Assembly (NCBI RefSeq): GCF_014205795.1
Contig: NZ_JACHCN010000005.1
Coordinates: forward strand, 186,001-250,000
Direction of reading: 5' to 3'
DNA: 64,000 bases
Source: Rhodanobacter sp. MP7CTX1
GTDB taxonomy: Bacteria; Pseudomonadota; Gammaproteobacteria; Xanthomonadales; Rhodanobacteraceae
The translations under genes were made by a program, and so were the position numbers. The first letter of the stretch is position 1. Each line of letters starts with the position of its first letter. The notes under the pieces are model-generated. The model saw only the letters and a program-made list of their open reading frames with translations, searched no databases and was not told the DNA's origin. Below, piece by piece: positions 38,080 to 46,935 of this stretch.

Positions 38080-38778
38080 ATGATGAACGATTACGTCTCA
38101 ATCAAAGGTAGGGATGGCGTATTTGGTGCGTATGTCGCACGCCCAAAGGTTGAGCCCGCGTCTACGGTCGTCGTTTTGCAGGAGTTATTCGGGGTCAATC
38201 AGGACATCCGCAGAACCTGCGAGGAATTGGCCGAAGAAGGTTTCATTGCGGTAGCCCCTGACCTGTTTTGGCGACTGGAACCGGGTGTCGACCTCAGTGT
38301 TAAGTCTGAAGAAGACTGGAACCACGGCCTTCGCCTCTATCAAGCCTACGATCGCGACGATGGCGTCCGAGATATTGAGGACACCATCACGTACGCGAGC
38401 ACGATGTCTGGGTCCAATGGCAAGGTCGCTGTGCTTGGCTATTGCCTTGGCGCGCTCATGGCTTTCATGACAGCCGTGCGCACTGACGTTGATGCGGCGG
38501 TCGCTTATCATGGTAGCGACACAGAAAAATATCTGGGTGAGACCGCCAAGCTCCATGCCCCCCTTCTCATGCATCTGGGCGAAGAAGACGAGTTCATTCC
38601 AAAGACTGCGCAGGCCGCGATCAAAGAGGCCCTCGCCAAGAAACCGAACGCGACGGTCTACAGCTATCCGGGGCAAAGGCACGCCTTCTCCCGGCACGGC
38701 GGAGCGCACTACGACGCCGCGTCAGCAGCATTGGCCCATGAGCGGACCTACAAATTTTTGCATCAACAACTCGGATAA
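38080..38778 (+). CDS. Dienelactone hydrolase family protein
   Basis: 232 residues. VVVLQELFGVNQDIRRTCEE, the nucleophile Cys in VLGYCLGALMAF, the Asp-containing MHLGEEDEFIPKTA and the His in YPGQRHAFSRHG give the Cys-Asp-His triad of DLH enzymes. Cytosolic; the substrate could be dienelactone or a carboxymethylene-like ester. ATG at 38080 (or 38083) follows GTGGAGAAC. Upstream in-frame codons to 37987 lack homology. Confidence 0.88.
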   Translation: MMNDYVSIKGRDGVFGAYVARPKVEPASTVVVLQELFGVNQDIRRTCEELAEEGFIAVAPDLFWRLEPGVDLSVKSEEDWNHGLRLYQAYDRDDGVRDIEDTITYASTMSGSNGKVAVLGYCLGALMAFMTAVRTDVDAAVAYHGSDTEKYLGETAKLHAPLLMHLGEEDEFIPKTAQAAIKEALAKKPNATVYSYPGQRHAFSRHGGAHYDAASAALAHERTYKFLHQQLG

Positions 38779-39159
38779 TCGTTGATCGCAAACCTCACCA
38801 GAGCTTACCGCTGGTGCGACAGGCTCACCGTGCGTTGGGTTGAAGTTCGGCAATGAACCAGCGCCGGAGCCATGTGAAAGAGGTCACTTGGCGAAACGTC
38901 GCTTCCGTGGGGAGGGAGGCGTCTTGGGCTGCTGGTTCCGATACATCATAAACGCACTGCTCAATCCGATGTTCACCACCTGCCCCGGGGAACCGGCCAA
39001 CTGGACCGCGGGGCTCATTGTTGCGGGCGGGTGGCATTAGTATCGACCCGCTATACGCCAAGAGCTCCGCGCGCAGAGGCAATCAAGCTACCTTAGCTTC
39101 ACCTTGCGCAGCGCAGTCTCCGCCCCATCTTTCATGCATCGACAGCAGGAGCCCGACCC
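38779..39159. other. Gene-free stretch upstream of gnd
   Basis: No coding region recognised on either strand. The gnd promoter presumably lies in the right half. A GACAGCAGGAG ribosome site precedes the gnd ATG at 39160. Confidence 0.4.
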
Positions 39160-40707
39160 ATGGCCACGCAAGTCAAACGCAAGCCGACAGCGAGCAAAGA
39201 AGTCGCTGCCAAACCGGCAAAGAAAGTTGCCGCCCCAAAAAGACCAGCCAAGAAAGTCATCGCCAGGAAAAGCGCCACCAAGAAAGGCGCGGCGACGAAC
39301 GGCAAGGGCGTGATTGGTGTCGTCGGCATGGCCGTGATGGGCCGAAACCTGGCGCTGAACATCGAAAGCCGTGGCCATGTAGTGTCGATCTTCAACCGCA
39401 GCCGTGAGAAGACCGATGAGGTCATCAAGGACAACCCCACTGCCAAGTTCGTACCCAGCTATACCATCGAAAAGTTTGTCGCCTCGCTGGAAAAGCCGCG
39501 ACGCATCCTGCTGATGGTGCAAGCGGGCGCCGGCACCGATGCAGTGATTGCGGAGCTCAAGCCGCTGCTGAGCAAGGGCGATGTCCTGATCGACGGCGGC
39601 AATACCCATTTCAAGGACACCATCCGGCGCAACCAAGAGCTGGCTAAGGCTGGCCTGCACTTCATCGGCACTGGCGTATCCGGGGGTGAGGAAGGTGCCC
39701 TGCATGGTCCGTCGATCATGCCCGGTGGCCCGCGCGATGCGTATGACCTGGTCGAACCGATCCTTACGGAGATCGCCGCGAAAGCGCCTGACGGCGAACC
39801 TTGCGTGGCCTATATGGGCGATGACGGTGCCGGTCACTACGTCAAGATGGTGCACAACGGTATCGAATACGGCGACATGCAGCTGATCGCCGAAAGCTAC
39901 TCGGTACTGAAGCATGTTCTTGGCCTTACCAACAAGGAACTGACCAGGGTCTACCGCAAATGGAACGAGGGCGAACTCGACAGCTACCTGATCGAGATCA
40001 CCACCACCATTTTCCAGAAGAAGGATGAGGAAACCGGCAAGGATCTGGTCGACGTGATTCTCGACCGCGCCGCGCAGAAGGGCACAGGCAAGTGGACCAG
40101 TCAGAGTGCACTCGATCTCGGTGTGCCGCTACCCCTCATCACTGAGGCAGTTTTCGCGCGAGTGCTGTCCTCGCTGAAAGACGAACGTGTCGCCGCCAGC
40201 CGCTATCTGCACGGACCGAAGACCAAGGTGTTCAAAGGCGATCGCAAGGCGTTCATCGAATCCGTGCGCCGCGCCTTGTACCTGAGCAAGATCGTCTCGT
40301 ACGCGCAGGGCTTCGCGCAGCTGCGCGCTGCTGCCGAGGAATACCAGTGGAAGCTGGACTACGGCACCATCGCCAAGATCTGGCGCGGCGGCTGCATCAT
40401 CCGCGCACGCTTCCTGCAGGACATCACCGACGCTTACAAGCACGACGACAAGCTGGCCAACCTGCTGCTGGCACCGATCTTCGGCAAAGTCGCGCAGAAG
40501 TACCAGGAGGCGCTGCGTGAGGTGGTGGCCACGGCGGTGCGCCTCGGCGTGCCGGTACCCGGTTTCAGCTCCGCGATCGCCTATTACGATGGCTACCGTT
40601 CCGAGCGTCTGCCGGCCAACTTGATCCAGGCGCAACGTGATCTGTTTGGTGCGCATACCTTCGAACGTATCGACAAGCTGGGCAGCTTCCACGCCAACTG
40701 GAACTGA
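39160..40707 (+). CDS. gnd: 6-phosphogluconate dehydrogenase with Lys/Ala-rich N-terminal extension
   Basis: 515 residues. From residue about 50 the sequence is a canonical decarboxylating 6[82 protein letters not shown] and the C-terminal [20 protein letters not shown]. It makes ribulose-5-phosphate, CO2 and NADPH. The first 48 residues are an added segment of repeated AAKPAKK/AKKV type, histone H1-like and strongly basic. The long form is supported by a ribosome site at the ATG; a Met at the start of the enzyme core is lacking. Followed seven bases later by the mutM fragment. Confidence 0.93.
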   Translation: MATQVKRKPTASKEVAAKPAKKVAAPKRPAKKVIARKSATKKGAATNGKGVIGVVGMAVMGRNLALNIESRGHVVSIFNRSREKTDEVIKDNPTAKFVPSYTIEKFVASLEKPRRILLMVQAGAGTDAVIAELKPLLSKGDVLIDGGNTHFKDTIRRNQELAKAGLHFIGTGVSGGEEGALHGPSIMPGGPRDAYDLVEPILTEIAAKAPDGEPCVAYMGDDGAGHYVKMVHNGIEYGDMQLIAESYSVLKHVLGLTNKELTRVYRKWNEGELDSYLIEITTTIFQKKDEETGKDLVDVILDRAAQKGTGKWTSQSALDLGVPLPLITEAVFARVLSSLKDERVAASRYLHGPKTKVFKGDRKAFIESVRRALYLSKIVSYAQGFAQLRAAAEEYQWKLDYGTIAKIWRGGCIIRARFLQDITDAYKHDDKLANLLLAPIFGKVAQKYQEALREVVATAVRLGVPVPGFSSAIAYYDGYRSERLPANLIQAQRDLFGAHTFERIDKLGSFHANWN

Positions 40708-40713
40708 CGACAC

Positions 40714-40880
40714 ATGCCTGAACTGCCCGAAGTCGAAACCACCCGACGCGGTATCAAGCCGCACCTGGCCGGCCGACGCATCGCGGTAGTGATCTTGCGC
40801 AGAGCCGACCTGCGCTGGCCGATTCCCTGGGAAGTCAGCGAGCTGCCTCTCGGGCAGCTCGTCCAATTCGGGATCCGCCG
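40714..40880 (+). pseudogene. mutM: Formamidopyrimidine-DNA glycosylase (MutM/Fpg), N-terminal fragment
   Basis: Starts [20 protein letters not shown], the invariant Fpg N-terminus with catalytic Pro2 and Glu3, and follows the family for about 55 residues to QLVQFGIRR, where RRAKYLL is expected. There it switches to unrelated sequence ([11 protein letters not shown]). The helix-two-turn-helix and zinc finger are gone, so no activity is expected. The junction lies next to the cut 3' end of a convergent antitoxin gene. Confidence 0.85.
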
Positions 40881-41266
40881 CGTACCGTTACCCTGTGGCA
40901 CCGCCGGCAACGGACTCGATAGTCGATTACCGCTTGAGCCTTCGAGCTCATCACGAGCGCATCCGGCGTCTGCCAGTCAAAGTCACCGAGTGGTTCATTC
41001 ATGAACCAAAGGATGGCTCGGTTTCGATCGCCCTGTGCCACGTCCTCGGCCGCTGCCAGAATCTTTACGACGACGTGAAGATAGCGCTGGAGGCATTCGT
41101 CCTGCGGCCGTCGCCGCGCTACCCGAGGACTCACTCGCGCTCGCTTGGCCACACTTTCGATCTGCACACCCAATGCGTCAGCAATGAGTTGAGGAGACAG
41201 GTAGGCATGACCCGGTTCGCTATAGATATCGAGCAGGCTACTGAAGCTTGAGGTAAGTGGAGGCAT
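40835..41266 (-). CDS. MbcA/ParS/Xre-type (DUF2384) antitoxin, 3' end altered
   Basis: 143 residues. The N-terminal part ([20 protein letters not shown]) is a short helix-turn-helix. The toxin-binding domain follows: [20 protein letters not shown], then [20 protein letters not shown] and AQAVIDY. After residue 116 (about 40919) the frame continues for 27 Arg-rich residues antisense to the mutM fragment, so the native C-terminus was replaced at a recombination junction. The partner RES toxin gene, which normally lies immediately downstream, is missing. May still fold and bind DNA. Confidence 0.65.
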   Translation of the reverse strand: MPPLTSSFSSLLDIYSEPGHAYLSPQLIADALGVQIESVAKRARVSPRVARRRPQDECLQRYLHVVVKILAAAEDVAQGDRNRAILWFMNEPLGDFDWQTPDALVMSSKAQAVIDYRVRCRRCHRVTVRGGSRIGRAAREAAR

Positions 41267-41371
41267 AGAGGATCTGCGTGACCTTGGTCAAGCCATGTGC
41301 TGACGCTCATCGTGGAGTAGTCTCGTTCATCATAGGGTTGGATTTACCCGATGCCTCCCCGAGGTTCTTTC

Positions 41372-41704
41372 TCAATCCTCGCGGTTCTTCGCTCCATCTC
41401 GAAGATGACTCAGCGGACGGTATCGTCCCTTGAGGTTTGGAACGGCATCGGCATGAAGCTGTCGTATAGCAAGCTCGAGGACAACCGCCGGCGAGGTGCC
41501 AAGATATCTGCTTGTCGCTTGCAACGACTTCTTGGCTATCGGCGATATCGTGAACGTGGCGTTGGGCGCTCCCATGCCCTCTTCCGATACACGATACATC
41601 CATCTAAAGAGGGTTATCAGCGGAGCAAAGAAGCTTCGCGGGGCCTCCCGGAGGCCCTCCATGGCGCCGCTCCAGAACGCCTCCATATTTTGACGTATGG
41701 CCAT
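41372..41704 (-). CDS. Hypothetical protein, possible RHH-like
   Basis: 110 residues: MAIRQNMEAFWSGAMEGLRE, FFAPLITLFRWMYRVSEEGM, then TFTISPIAKKSLQATSRYLG and SPAVVLELAIRQLHADAVPN. The last stretch resembles a ribbon-helix-helix or CopG-like strand-helix-helix, while the N-terminal half is amphipathic. No family assigned. Same strand as the downstream antitoxin-like gene, about 105 bases away. Confidence 0.4.
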   Translation of the reverse strand: MAIRQNMEAFWSGAMEGLREAPRSFFAPLITLFRWMYRVSEEGMGAPNATFTISPIAKKSLQATSRYLGTSPAVVLELAIRQLHADAVPNLKGRYRPLSHLRDGAKNRED

Positions 41705-42061
41705 CGTTAAAGCTCTCTCAATGCGTTTCTGCGAAAACAGAGACTAGTACCAAATGCGGAGAAATTGCATGTTGCAGAAGAGCGTCCGGCGCAGCAGGGT
41801 GGCCACGAATGCGCTACTTCGGCACGGTCACGTACAACGGCGTTACCGGTGCTTTCGCGTGGAGGGGCGCTGGAGATGGGCTGGCCGTCGGCTCAGCGCC
41901 GGTGTACGAATTCCCGCTGTGGGAACGCATCCGGCTGCAGGCCATCATTGGGTTCGAAAACCCGCCAGGCAAAGAGCTGGCACCGCATTTCGCAACGGAC
42001 ATGCCAGGTGGCCTCCGACGAGAGTAGATAGGGCCTTCCATAAACCCTTCCGGGTGCGATT
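41705..42061. other. Gap with one weak open frame
   Basis: A 72-codon plus-strand frame at 41809-42027 (MRYFGTVTYNGVTGAFAWRG) has a protein-like beta-strand pattern, but no ribosome site and no recognised family; I do not call it. The remainder shows nothing. Confidence 0.25.
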
Positions 42062-42652
42062 TCAGCCATGCGAAGCCCCACGTTTCGAATCCTGCTTGGG
42101 TGGTTCTGGTATCTGCATGCCCAATTTAGCGTAAAGGTTGTCCTCGACTAGCGCTCGAACGCCTTTGCACGCGATTTCGAGATCGACATTCGTATATCCG
42201 TCGGGAAAGCGGCTAGACAGATGGGCCGTTCCTTTGTTGGCGAGCTCGAACATTGCCACCAGGGCATGCTCGCCGCGCTCCCTTGGTCCACCCGTATATG
42301 CGTCGAGCGCCGAGGACGGTGACACTTTTTTGAGGTGCACCCCGCTTACGTCGAAGTGTTCAATGGTGATGTCATCTTGAAACCGGCCCGACCTCTCGAC
42401 AAGCCTTCCATCCTTGGCTGCAAGGCCCAGAAACTCCAACAGAGAGCGTGCATAAATAAACCCCACTTCGAGCATGGGATTCAGTATCGCGCTGGCGTCA
42501 CCCTGTAAGATTTTTGTTCCATTGACAAAGACTTCCATCCTCCTTGGCGAAGCCAGGTCATACAGCTGATTGTATGCCCACAGCATTGTCTCGATCCCTT
42601 GAAGCCGATAGGGGATCCATACGTTGAGCACTTCTGTCTTATCCACGGGCAT
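42062..42652 (-). CDS. Hypothetical protein in the type I RM locus
   Basis: 196 residues from the ATG at 42652, which overlaps the end of the preceding gene by 14 bases in another frame. Reads MPVDKTEVLNVWIPYRLQGI, MLWAYNQLYDLASPRRMEVF, FIYARSLLEFLGLAAKDGRL and VDLEIACKGVRALVEDNLYA. Globular, mostly helical; no family recognised. Together with the overlapping upstream gene it occupies the place where the rest of hsdS would be. Confidence 0.5.
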   Translation of the reverse strand: MPVDKTEVLNVWIPYRLQGIETMLWAYNQLYDLASPRRMEVFVNGTKILQGDASAILNPMLEVGFIYARSLLEFLGLAAKDGRLVERSGRFQDDITIEHFDVSGVHLKKVSPSSALDAYTGGPRERGEHALVAMFELANKGTAHLSSRFPDGYTNVDLEIACKGVRALVEDNLYAKLGMQIPEPPKQDSKRGASHG

Positions 42653-42983
42653 AACCACCAGGGGGAGAGACCAGTGCAGCCACCTGCCATCGACCGTATT
42701 CCGTGCTATCGAACCTCGCTTGGAGTTCCTGGCGATCTGCAATGTCCACGGTCACAGCAAAGAACTTGGGATTGGTGGGCTTTCGACGGGGAACTGTTCT
42801 GTCTGCATATTCAGCGCGGGAAAAGTTTTGGGCTTCCACACCGAGACCGAAGACCCACCCTCCGGCCTGTTGGATCGCAGTTTCGAGCGGCAAAGCGGCA
42901 TCGTTGAATTGGTCCACCGTTCCTTGCGTCACAGCCTTTGCATTGAGCAGCGTCGGTCGTCCTGAGTGGTCTGTGCCATCCAT
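42639..42983 (-). CDS. Hypothetical protein directly after the hsdS break
   Basis: 114 residues: MDGTDHSGRPTLLNAKAVTQ, AALPLETAIQQAGGWVFGLG, then FFAVTVDIADRQELQARFDS. The ATG at 42983 lies at the very point where HsdS homology ends. It overlaps the next gene by 14 bases, so the two are probably co-translated. Unknown family. The frame is open a further 12 codons upstream. Confidence 0.45.
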   Translation of the reverse strand: MDGTDHSGRPTLLNAKAVTQGTVDQFNDAALPLETAIQQAGGWVFGLGVEAQNFSRAEYADRTVPRRKPTNPKFFAVTVDIADRQELQARFDSTEYGRWQVAALVSPPGGYARG

Positions 42984-42984
42984 C

Positions 42985-43251
42985 GGTACCTGACGGAACA
43001 AATCGACTGCTGCTGACACCCGCTTCGGAAAGATGCTGGACCGTTTCAGTAAGATATCGATGCGATTTAGTCACATCGGAAATTCGAACCCAACCGATCC
43101 CGGACCGCTCATCGAACCACATTGGGCTATCGATGGGACGCGGACTCGCTCCACGCGAAATCCGTTGCGCAGTTTTCGAGAGCGGGACTACATTCCAATC
43201 TTCGGGAATAACTCCAACGTCCGTCTGCTTGTATCCTGGCCTCACGTCCAT
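42985..43251 (-). pseudogene. hsdS: Type I restriction specificity subunit (HsdS), N-terminal fragment
   Basis: 89 residues match the first part of an HsdS target-recognition domain: GYKQTDVGVIPEDWNVVPLS, then GIGWVRISDVTKSHRYLTET and GVSSSRFVPSGT. Thereafter homology stops; the frame continues to 42811 with unrelated Arg/Cys-rich residues. Both recognition domains and the conserved helices are lost. The start overlaps the hsdM stop by ten bases, as in intact type I loci. Confidence 0.8.
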
Positions 43252-45662
43252 GAAGCGCCCATCCGCTTGAGGTGATTCTCTACACGAGCAGCGAGCACCG
43301 CCACCTCATCGGTGAGCTGCGGCAGCGGCGTGGCATAACGAACGGCGAGCTCACGGATGCGCCCAGTTAAGGTCTGCGAGACGCGTTCCAGTTCGCCCTG
43401 AACGGCCGCCTCAAGGTGGGCCATCCACCTGTCGTCTATCACCATGCTCTGGATCTCTGACTTGCTAAGCATGACGTAGCGGTCATGGGCCTGTTGGTCG
43501 AGTGCTGCCTCGGCTTCCTTGACATACTTCTTCAGCACAGTGATTTGCTGGCTGTTCTTCTGCCACCGTGTCAGCACCTCTAGCTCGTCCAAGTTATCGG
43601 CATCGTTGCCGATTTCGCGAATGCGTTCCTTTACGGCAGCGGCGTTGATGACGTCAAAGCCAGAGAACGCCGCGTCATCACCACCGTGCTCCTCCTCTAG
43701 TTCAGCGAGGCTAGCGCTGGCGGCTTGGAGCTCGTCGTGTGCCGCCCCGATAGCAGATTGTTCGCTTGCGAAGTAGCGGGTAACGATGAAGGGTTTGGGG
43801 ATCAGGTCGCAGCTCCAGCCCTTGTCCTTGGCTCTGCCCTTTTTGTCTATCTCCATGATTCGTGTTGGCCTAGCCACCCAGCCGTCGGCGGCGATCAGAT
43901 AGATGTCGTCCTGCATGGTCTCGGCCCAATAGTCCATCAGGCGTTGGTAGATTTCGTAGGCATCTACCAACGGCGCCGCCTGGAAAGCTGCGAGCAACAC
44001 CTCGGAAACGGTTTCGATCAACGCCTTGGGATGACCACCCCGGTCGAATCCAGTGAGGCGAGGAGTGATGGCTTTGCGCCATTTGGCAAATAGCTTCGTG
44101 ACCATCTGGTTGAATGTTGTGAACTCCGCGTGGCCGAGAATGGCGGACTTTACTTCGGCGATGGGCAACCTGAGCCGCGCGTAGCCTACGCGACCGGCAG
44201 ACTCGAACAAGATGGCGCGCACGCCGGGAAGTATTTGCCAGTCGGCGGCGAATGCATCGAGGTCGCGCTCTGGAATGCCGCCTCGGAGGTGGCCGTCGAT
44301 GTCCTGCAAGTCTTCTGGCTCATTACTATCGATGTAGCGCGGCAGATTGAGGTTGAAGTCATTCTTCGGATCGGCGATCTCGGCGAACGGCACCATGCGG
44401 GCGTAACGCGGTATGCCGATCTGTCTGGTAAAGGTGTCCACGATCTTGTGGATATCGCGCTCGCGCAATCGGTTCTTGTTGCCGTCTTTGGTGAAGTCTT
44501 TGCTGGCATCGAGCATGAAGACACCTTTACGCGAGGCGGCGTTTTCCTTGTCTAGCACCAGAATGCAGGCAGGAATGCCAGTGCCGTAAAACAGATTGAC
44601 CGGCAGGCCGATGATGCCCTTCAACATGCCGGAACGGATCAGCTGCTGACGGATCACGGCCTCCGCGTTACCTCGAAACAACACACCATGAGGCAGGATA
44701 CAGGCGCCTTTGCCTTTGCTCTTCATCGAACGAATGATATGAAGGAGATAGGCGTAGTCACCCTGCTTAGTTGGTGGCTCTCCCCAGGCGAAGCGCTGAT
44801 GGGGGTCGTTCGACGGCGTGAGGCCGGTACTCCAGGTCTTATCGGAGAAGGGCGGATTGGCAACCACGTAATCGTAGGTGCGCAGTTGTTCACCATCCTT
44901 GAACTTGGGCGCAGCCAACGTATTACCCTGCAGGATGCTGGCCGTGGGAAAGTTATGCAGGATCATGTTCATGCGGGCCAGGCCCGCAGTGGTCACGTCC
45001 ATCTCTTGCCCTTCCAACGTGATGTGCTTGCCAGCTTGGGCGGCCACCTTCAGAAGTAGCGATCCCGAACCGCATGTAGGGTCATACGCCGTAGTGGAGG
45101 CTTTCGCGTTCCTCGGAGAAATGTCGATCACCTTGGCGATAATACGACTGACTTCTGACGGGGTATAGAACTGGCCTTTGCTCTTTCCGCTTTCGGTTGC
45201 GAAGTGCCGCATCAGGTATTCGTAGGCGTCGCCGAGGATGTCGTCATGCTCGGCGCGATTCTGCGAGAAATCCAGCTCGGGCTTTTGGAAGATGCCGACG
45301 AGATTGGTCAGGCGCTCGACCATCGCTTGACCTTCGCCGAGCTTGTTCGGGTCGTTAAAGTCGGGAAAGTCGCTGCGGGCGAGGCGCGTGTTGGCGTCGA
45401 TCAGCGGCTGGATGATTTGGGTGTTGATCTTATCGCCGATATCGGGCTTGCCCTTCAGCGCAATCATGTCCTTGAAGCTGGCGCCCTTTGGGATTGTGAC
45501 CGGGGGGGCGAAGTCATCGCTATCACCATACTTGTCGGTGATGTATTTGATGAACAGCATGAACAAGACGTAGTCCTTGTACTGACTGGCGTCCATGCCG
45601 CCACGAAGTTCATCACACGAGGCCCAAAGCGAAGAGTAGAGGTCGGATTTCTTGATGGCCAT
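43242..45662 (-). CDS. hsdM: Type I DNA methyltransferase subunit (HsdM)
   Basis: 806 residues. The N-terminal domain begins SDLYSSLWASCDELRGGMDA, then KGQFYTPSEVSRIIAKVIDI. The SAM loop is AYDPTCGSGSLLLKV and the N6-adenine catalytic motif is VVANPPFSD. A long helical C-terminal region includes ELEVLTRWQKNSQQITVLKK. Length is above the usual 500 residues because of this extension, which is seen in a large HsdM subgroup. It would methylate DNA only with an HsdS; hsdS is cut and no hsdR was seen in the window, so the system looks inactive. Promoter presumably within 45663-45800. Confidence 0.92.
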   Translation of the reverse strand: MAIKKSDLYSSLWASCDELRGGMDASQYKDYVLFMLFIKYITDKYGDSDDFAPPVTIPKGASFKDMIALKGKPDIGDKINTQIIQPLIDANTRLARSDFPDFNDPNKLGEGQAMVERLTNLVGIFQKPELDFSQNRAEHDDILGDAYEYLMRHFATESGKSKGQFYTPSEVSRIIAKVIDISPRNAKASTTAYDPTCGSGSLLLKVAAQAGKHITLEGQEMDVTTAGLARMNMILHNFPTASILQGNTLAAPKFKDGEQLRTYDYVVANPPFSDKTWSTGLTPSNDPHQRFAWGEPPTKQGDYAYLLHIIRSMKSKGKGACILPHGVLFRGNAEAVIRQQLIRSGMLKGIIGLPVNLFYGTGIPACILVLDKENAASRKGVFMLDASKDFTKDGNKNRLRERDIHKIVDTFTRQIGIPRYARMVPFAEIADPKNDFNLNLPRYIDSNEPEDLQDIDGHLRGGIPERDLDAFAADWQILPGVRAILFESAGRVGYARLRLPIAEVKSAILGHAEFTTFNQMVTKLFAKWRKAITPRLTGFDRGGHPKALIETVSEVLLAAFQAAPLVDAYEIYQRLMDYWAETMQDDIYLIAADGWVARPTRIMEIDKKGRAKDKGWSCDLIPKPFIVTRYFASEQSAIGAAHDELQAASASLAELEEEHGGDDAAFSGFDVINAAAVKERIREIGNDADNLDELEVLTRWQKNSQQITVLKKYVKEAEAALDQQAHDRYVMLSKSEIQSMVIDDRWMAHLEAAVQGELERVSQTLTGRIRELAVRYATPLPQLTDEVAVLAARVENHLKRMGASWT

Positions 45663-46442
45663 GTGTTCTGTGGATTACCTGGATTTCAAAATACTTCGGA
45701 TATCAGATGCACTCTCGGCACGACAACACTCAAGTCGTTCAGTGAATGGAAGCTTTCGATGCGTAAACTTTGACGAGATGTACTCAGCGATACGGTGATT
45801 CTTGACAACTAACTGAAATTTCTTGAATTTATTATTCCCTTCAACTCAAGACACCTGCTTCGCCCACCTTACGTCCCAGCCAGCACTATCAGCGCCAGCT
45901 GCCGGCCCGTGGCGCAGTGTGCAGCCGAACTGTCGCACCCCATGATACCCGTCCGGTCCCGGATTCGGTCGGGCCCGTCTTCGGAATATGTACGGGATTC
46001 AAAACCACCCAGAGGCGGAGTGGTGCAAGCTACTGGATCGGTTGGCGCTAAACGTTATGGTCGCCACTAAACGCAATCGGGCCGACACATTGTGTCGACC
46101 CGATGCGTGTGGCTGCGGCACTCCCGCTCTTACTAGCAGTCGACTTTAGAGTCCGCGTGGCATTACAGACTTTATTTCGTGTTACAGACTTTATTCATCT
46201 CGATCAGAAAGTCATCGATCTCTACCCCGTGTGGTGGTCCGCCGCACGGCTTGACGTGTCATGGCACAACCTCTCTACATGAGCCCGCGTGTGGTGTGTC
46301 CGCGGCACATCCTACGAATTGAGTGGACGAGAGTCTGGAGTCGAATCTCAAGCGCACACTTTTCATCAGATGGCTAAACAGAGGCCACGATCGGACCGAC
46401 ATGGCCAAATTATGGCTTTACGCACACACGGCCCAAGAGCGC
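45663..46442. other. Long gene-free stretch between hsdM and repeat copy C
   Basis: No gene recognised. It contains a strong stem at 46076-46104 (arms ATCGGGCCGACACA and TGTGTCGACCCGAT, one mismatch, loop of one) and two direct repeats TTACAGACTTTATT at 46163-46176 and 46182-46195, 19 bases apart. The repeats look like a terminus of an old insertion sequence or a protein-binding site. The left end is the likely hsdM promoter. Confidence 0.45.
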
Positions 46443-46799
46443 AGTTGGGATCTTTATTAGTTCGAGACCAGCGCAGTTTCCTAAAAAGTTGGAAGCTCTA
46501 TTACGGAGTTGGAATCTCTATTAGGTCTTACCAACTGGTAAGACCTAATACAACTGCCAACCGGGGCCGCATAGCTGCGCGGTCCCGGCTGGCAAACATC
46601 AGCAAAAACTCGCCAAATAGATTCCAACAAGCACATCGTGCGTGCGAAAAAGACGGTCGACGAAACAATATAAATTCCAACAGCTTGCATGGAACCCAAG
46701 AGCTTGATTTGGCAGCGGCTTGCCAGCAAGAACAGCCGGAGTTCTGCACTGTACACCGATGTTGTAACCCTACTGAGCTTCATCGAGGGTACCGTCGTA
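46443..46799. repeat. Intergenic hairpin repeat, copy C (subtype 1, most complete)
   Basis: Three direct repeats of AGTTGGAAYCTCTATTA type (46443, 46487, 46507). A 24-base palindrome AGGTCTTACCA-AC-TGGTAAGACCT lies at 46523-46546, the hairpin at 46556-46593 (GCCAACCGGGGCCGC against GCGGTCCCGGCTGGC), and two inverted ATTCCAAC motifs near 46620 and 46674. The right end at ...GTCGTA (46799) coincides with that of copy A. From 46542 the match to copy A is full-length (258 bases) without net gaps. Probably non-coding. Confidence 0.8.
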
Positions 46800-46935
46800 A
46801 ACGAGAGCGATTTAGTGAAGCCAATTGGCCTTAGATCGTCGGCGTTCAAAGCGTCGCTCGCCAACAGCGACATCTATTGGCAAGTCTGCGAATTGCTGAG
46901 GTTTGATCCGTGACACAGGCCCCGCCGCGCTGAAC

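Noticed and set aside
38825-39082. Minus-strand 85-codon frame upstream of gnd
   Set aside because: Composition random, no start context, overlaps the likely gnd promoter.
45840-46380. tRNA or integrase gene marking an island attachment site
   Set aside because: No cloverleaf or T-loop motif and no integrase motifs were found here or elsewhere in the window.
46481-46873. Minus-strand frames of 66-130 codons through the repeat copies as a conserved small protein
   Set aside because: Frames differ between copies by frameshifts and mostly replacement changes. Conservation follows the hairpin rather than codons.
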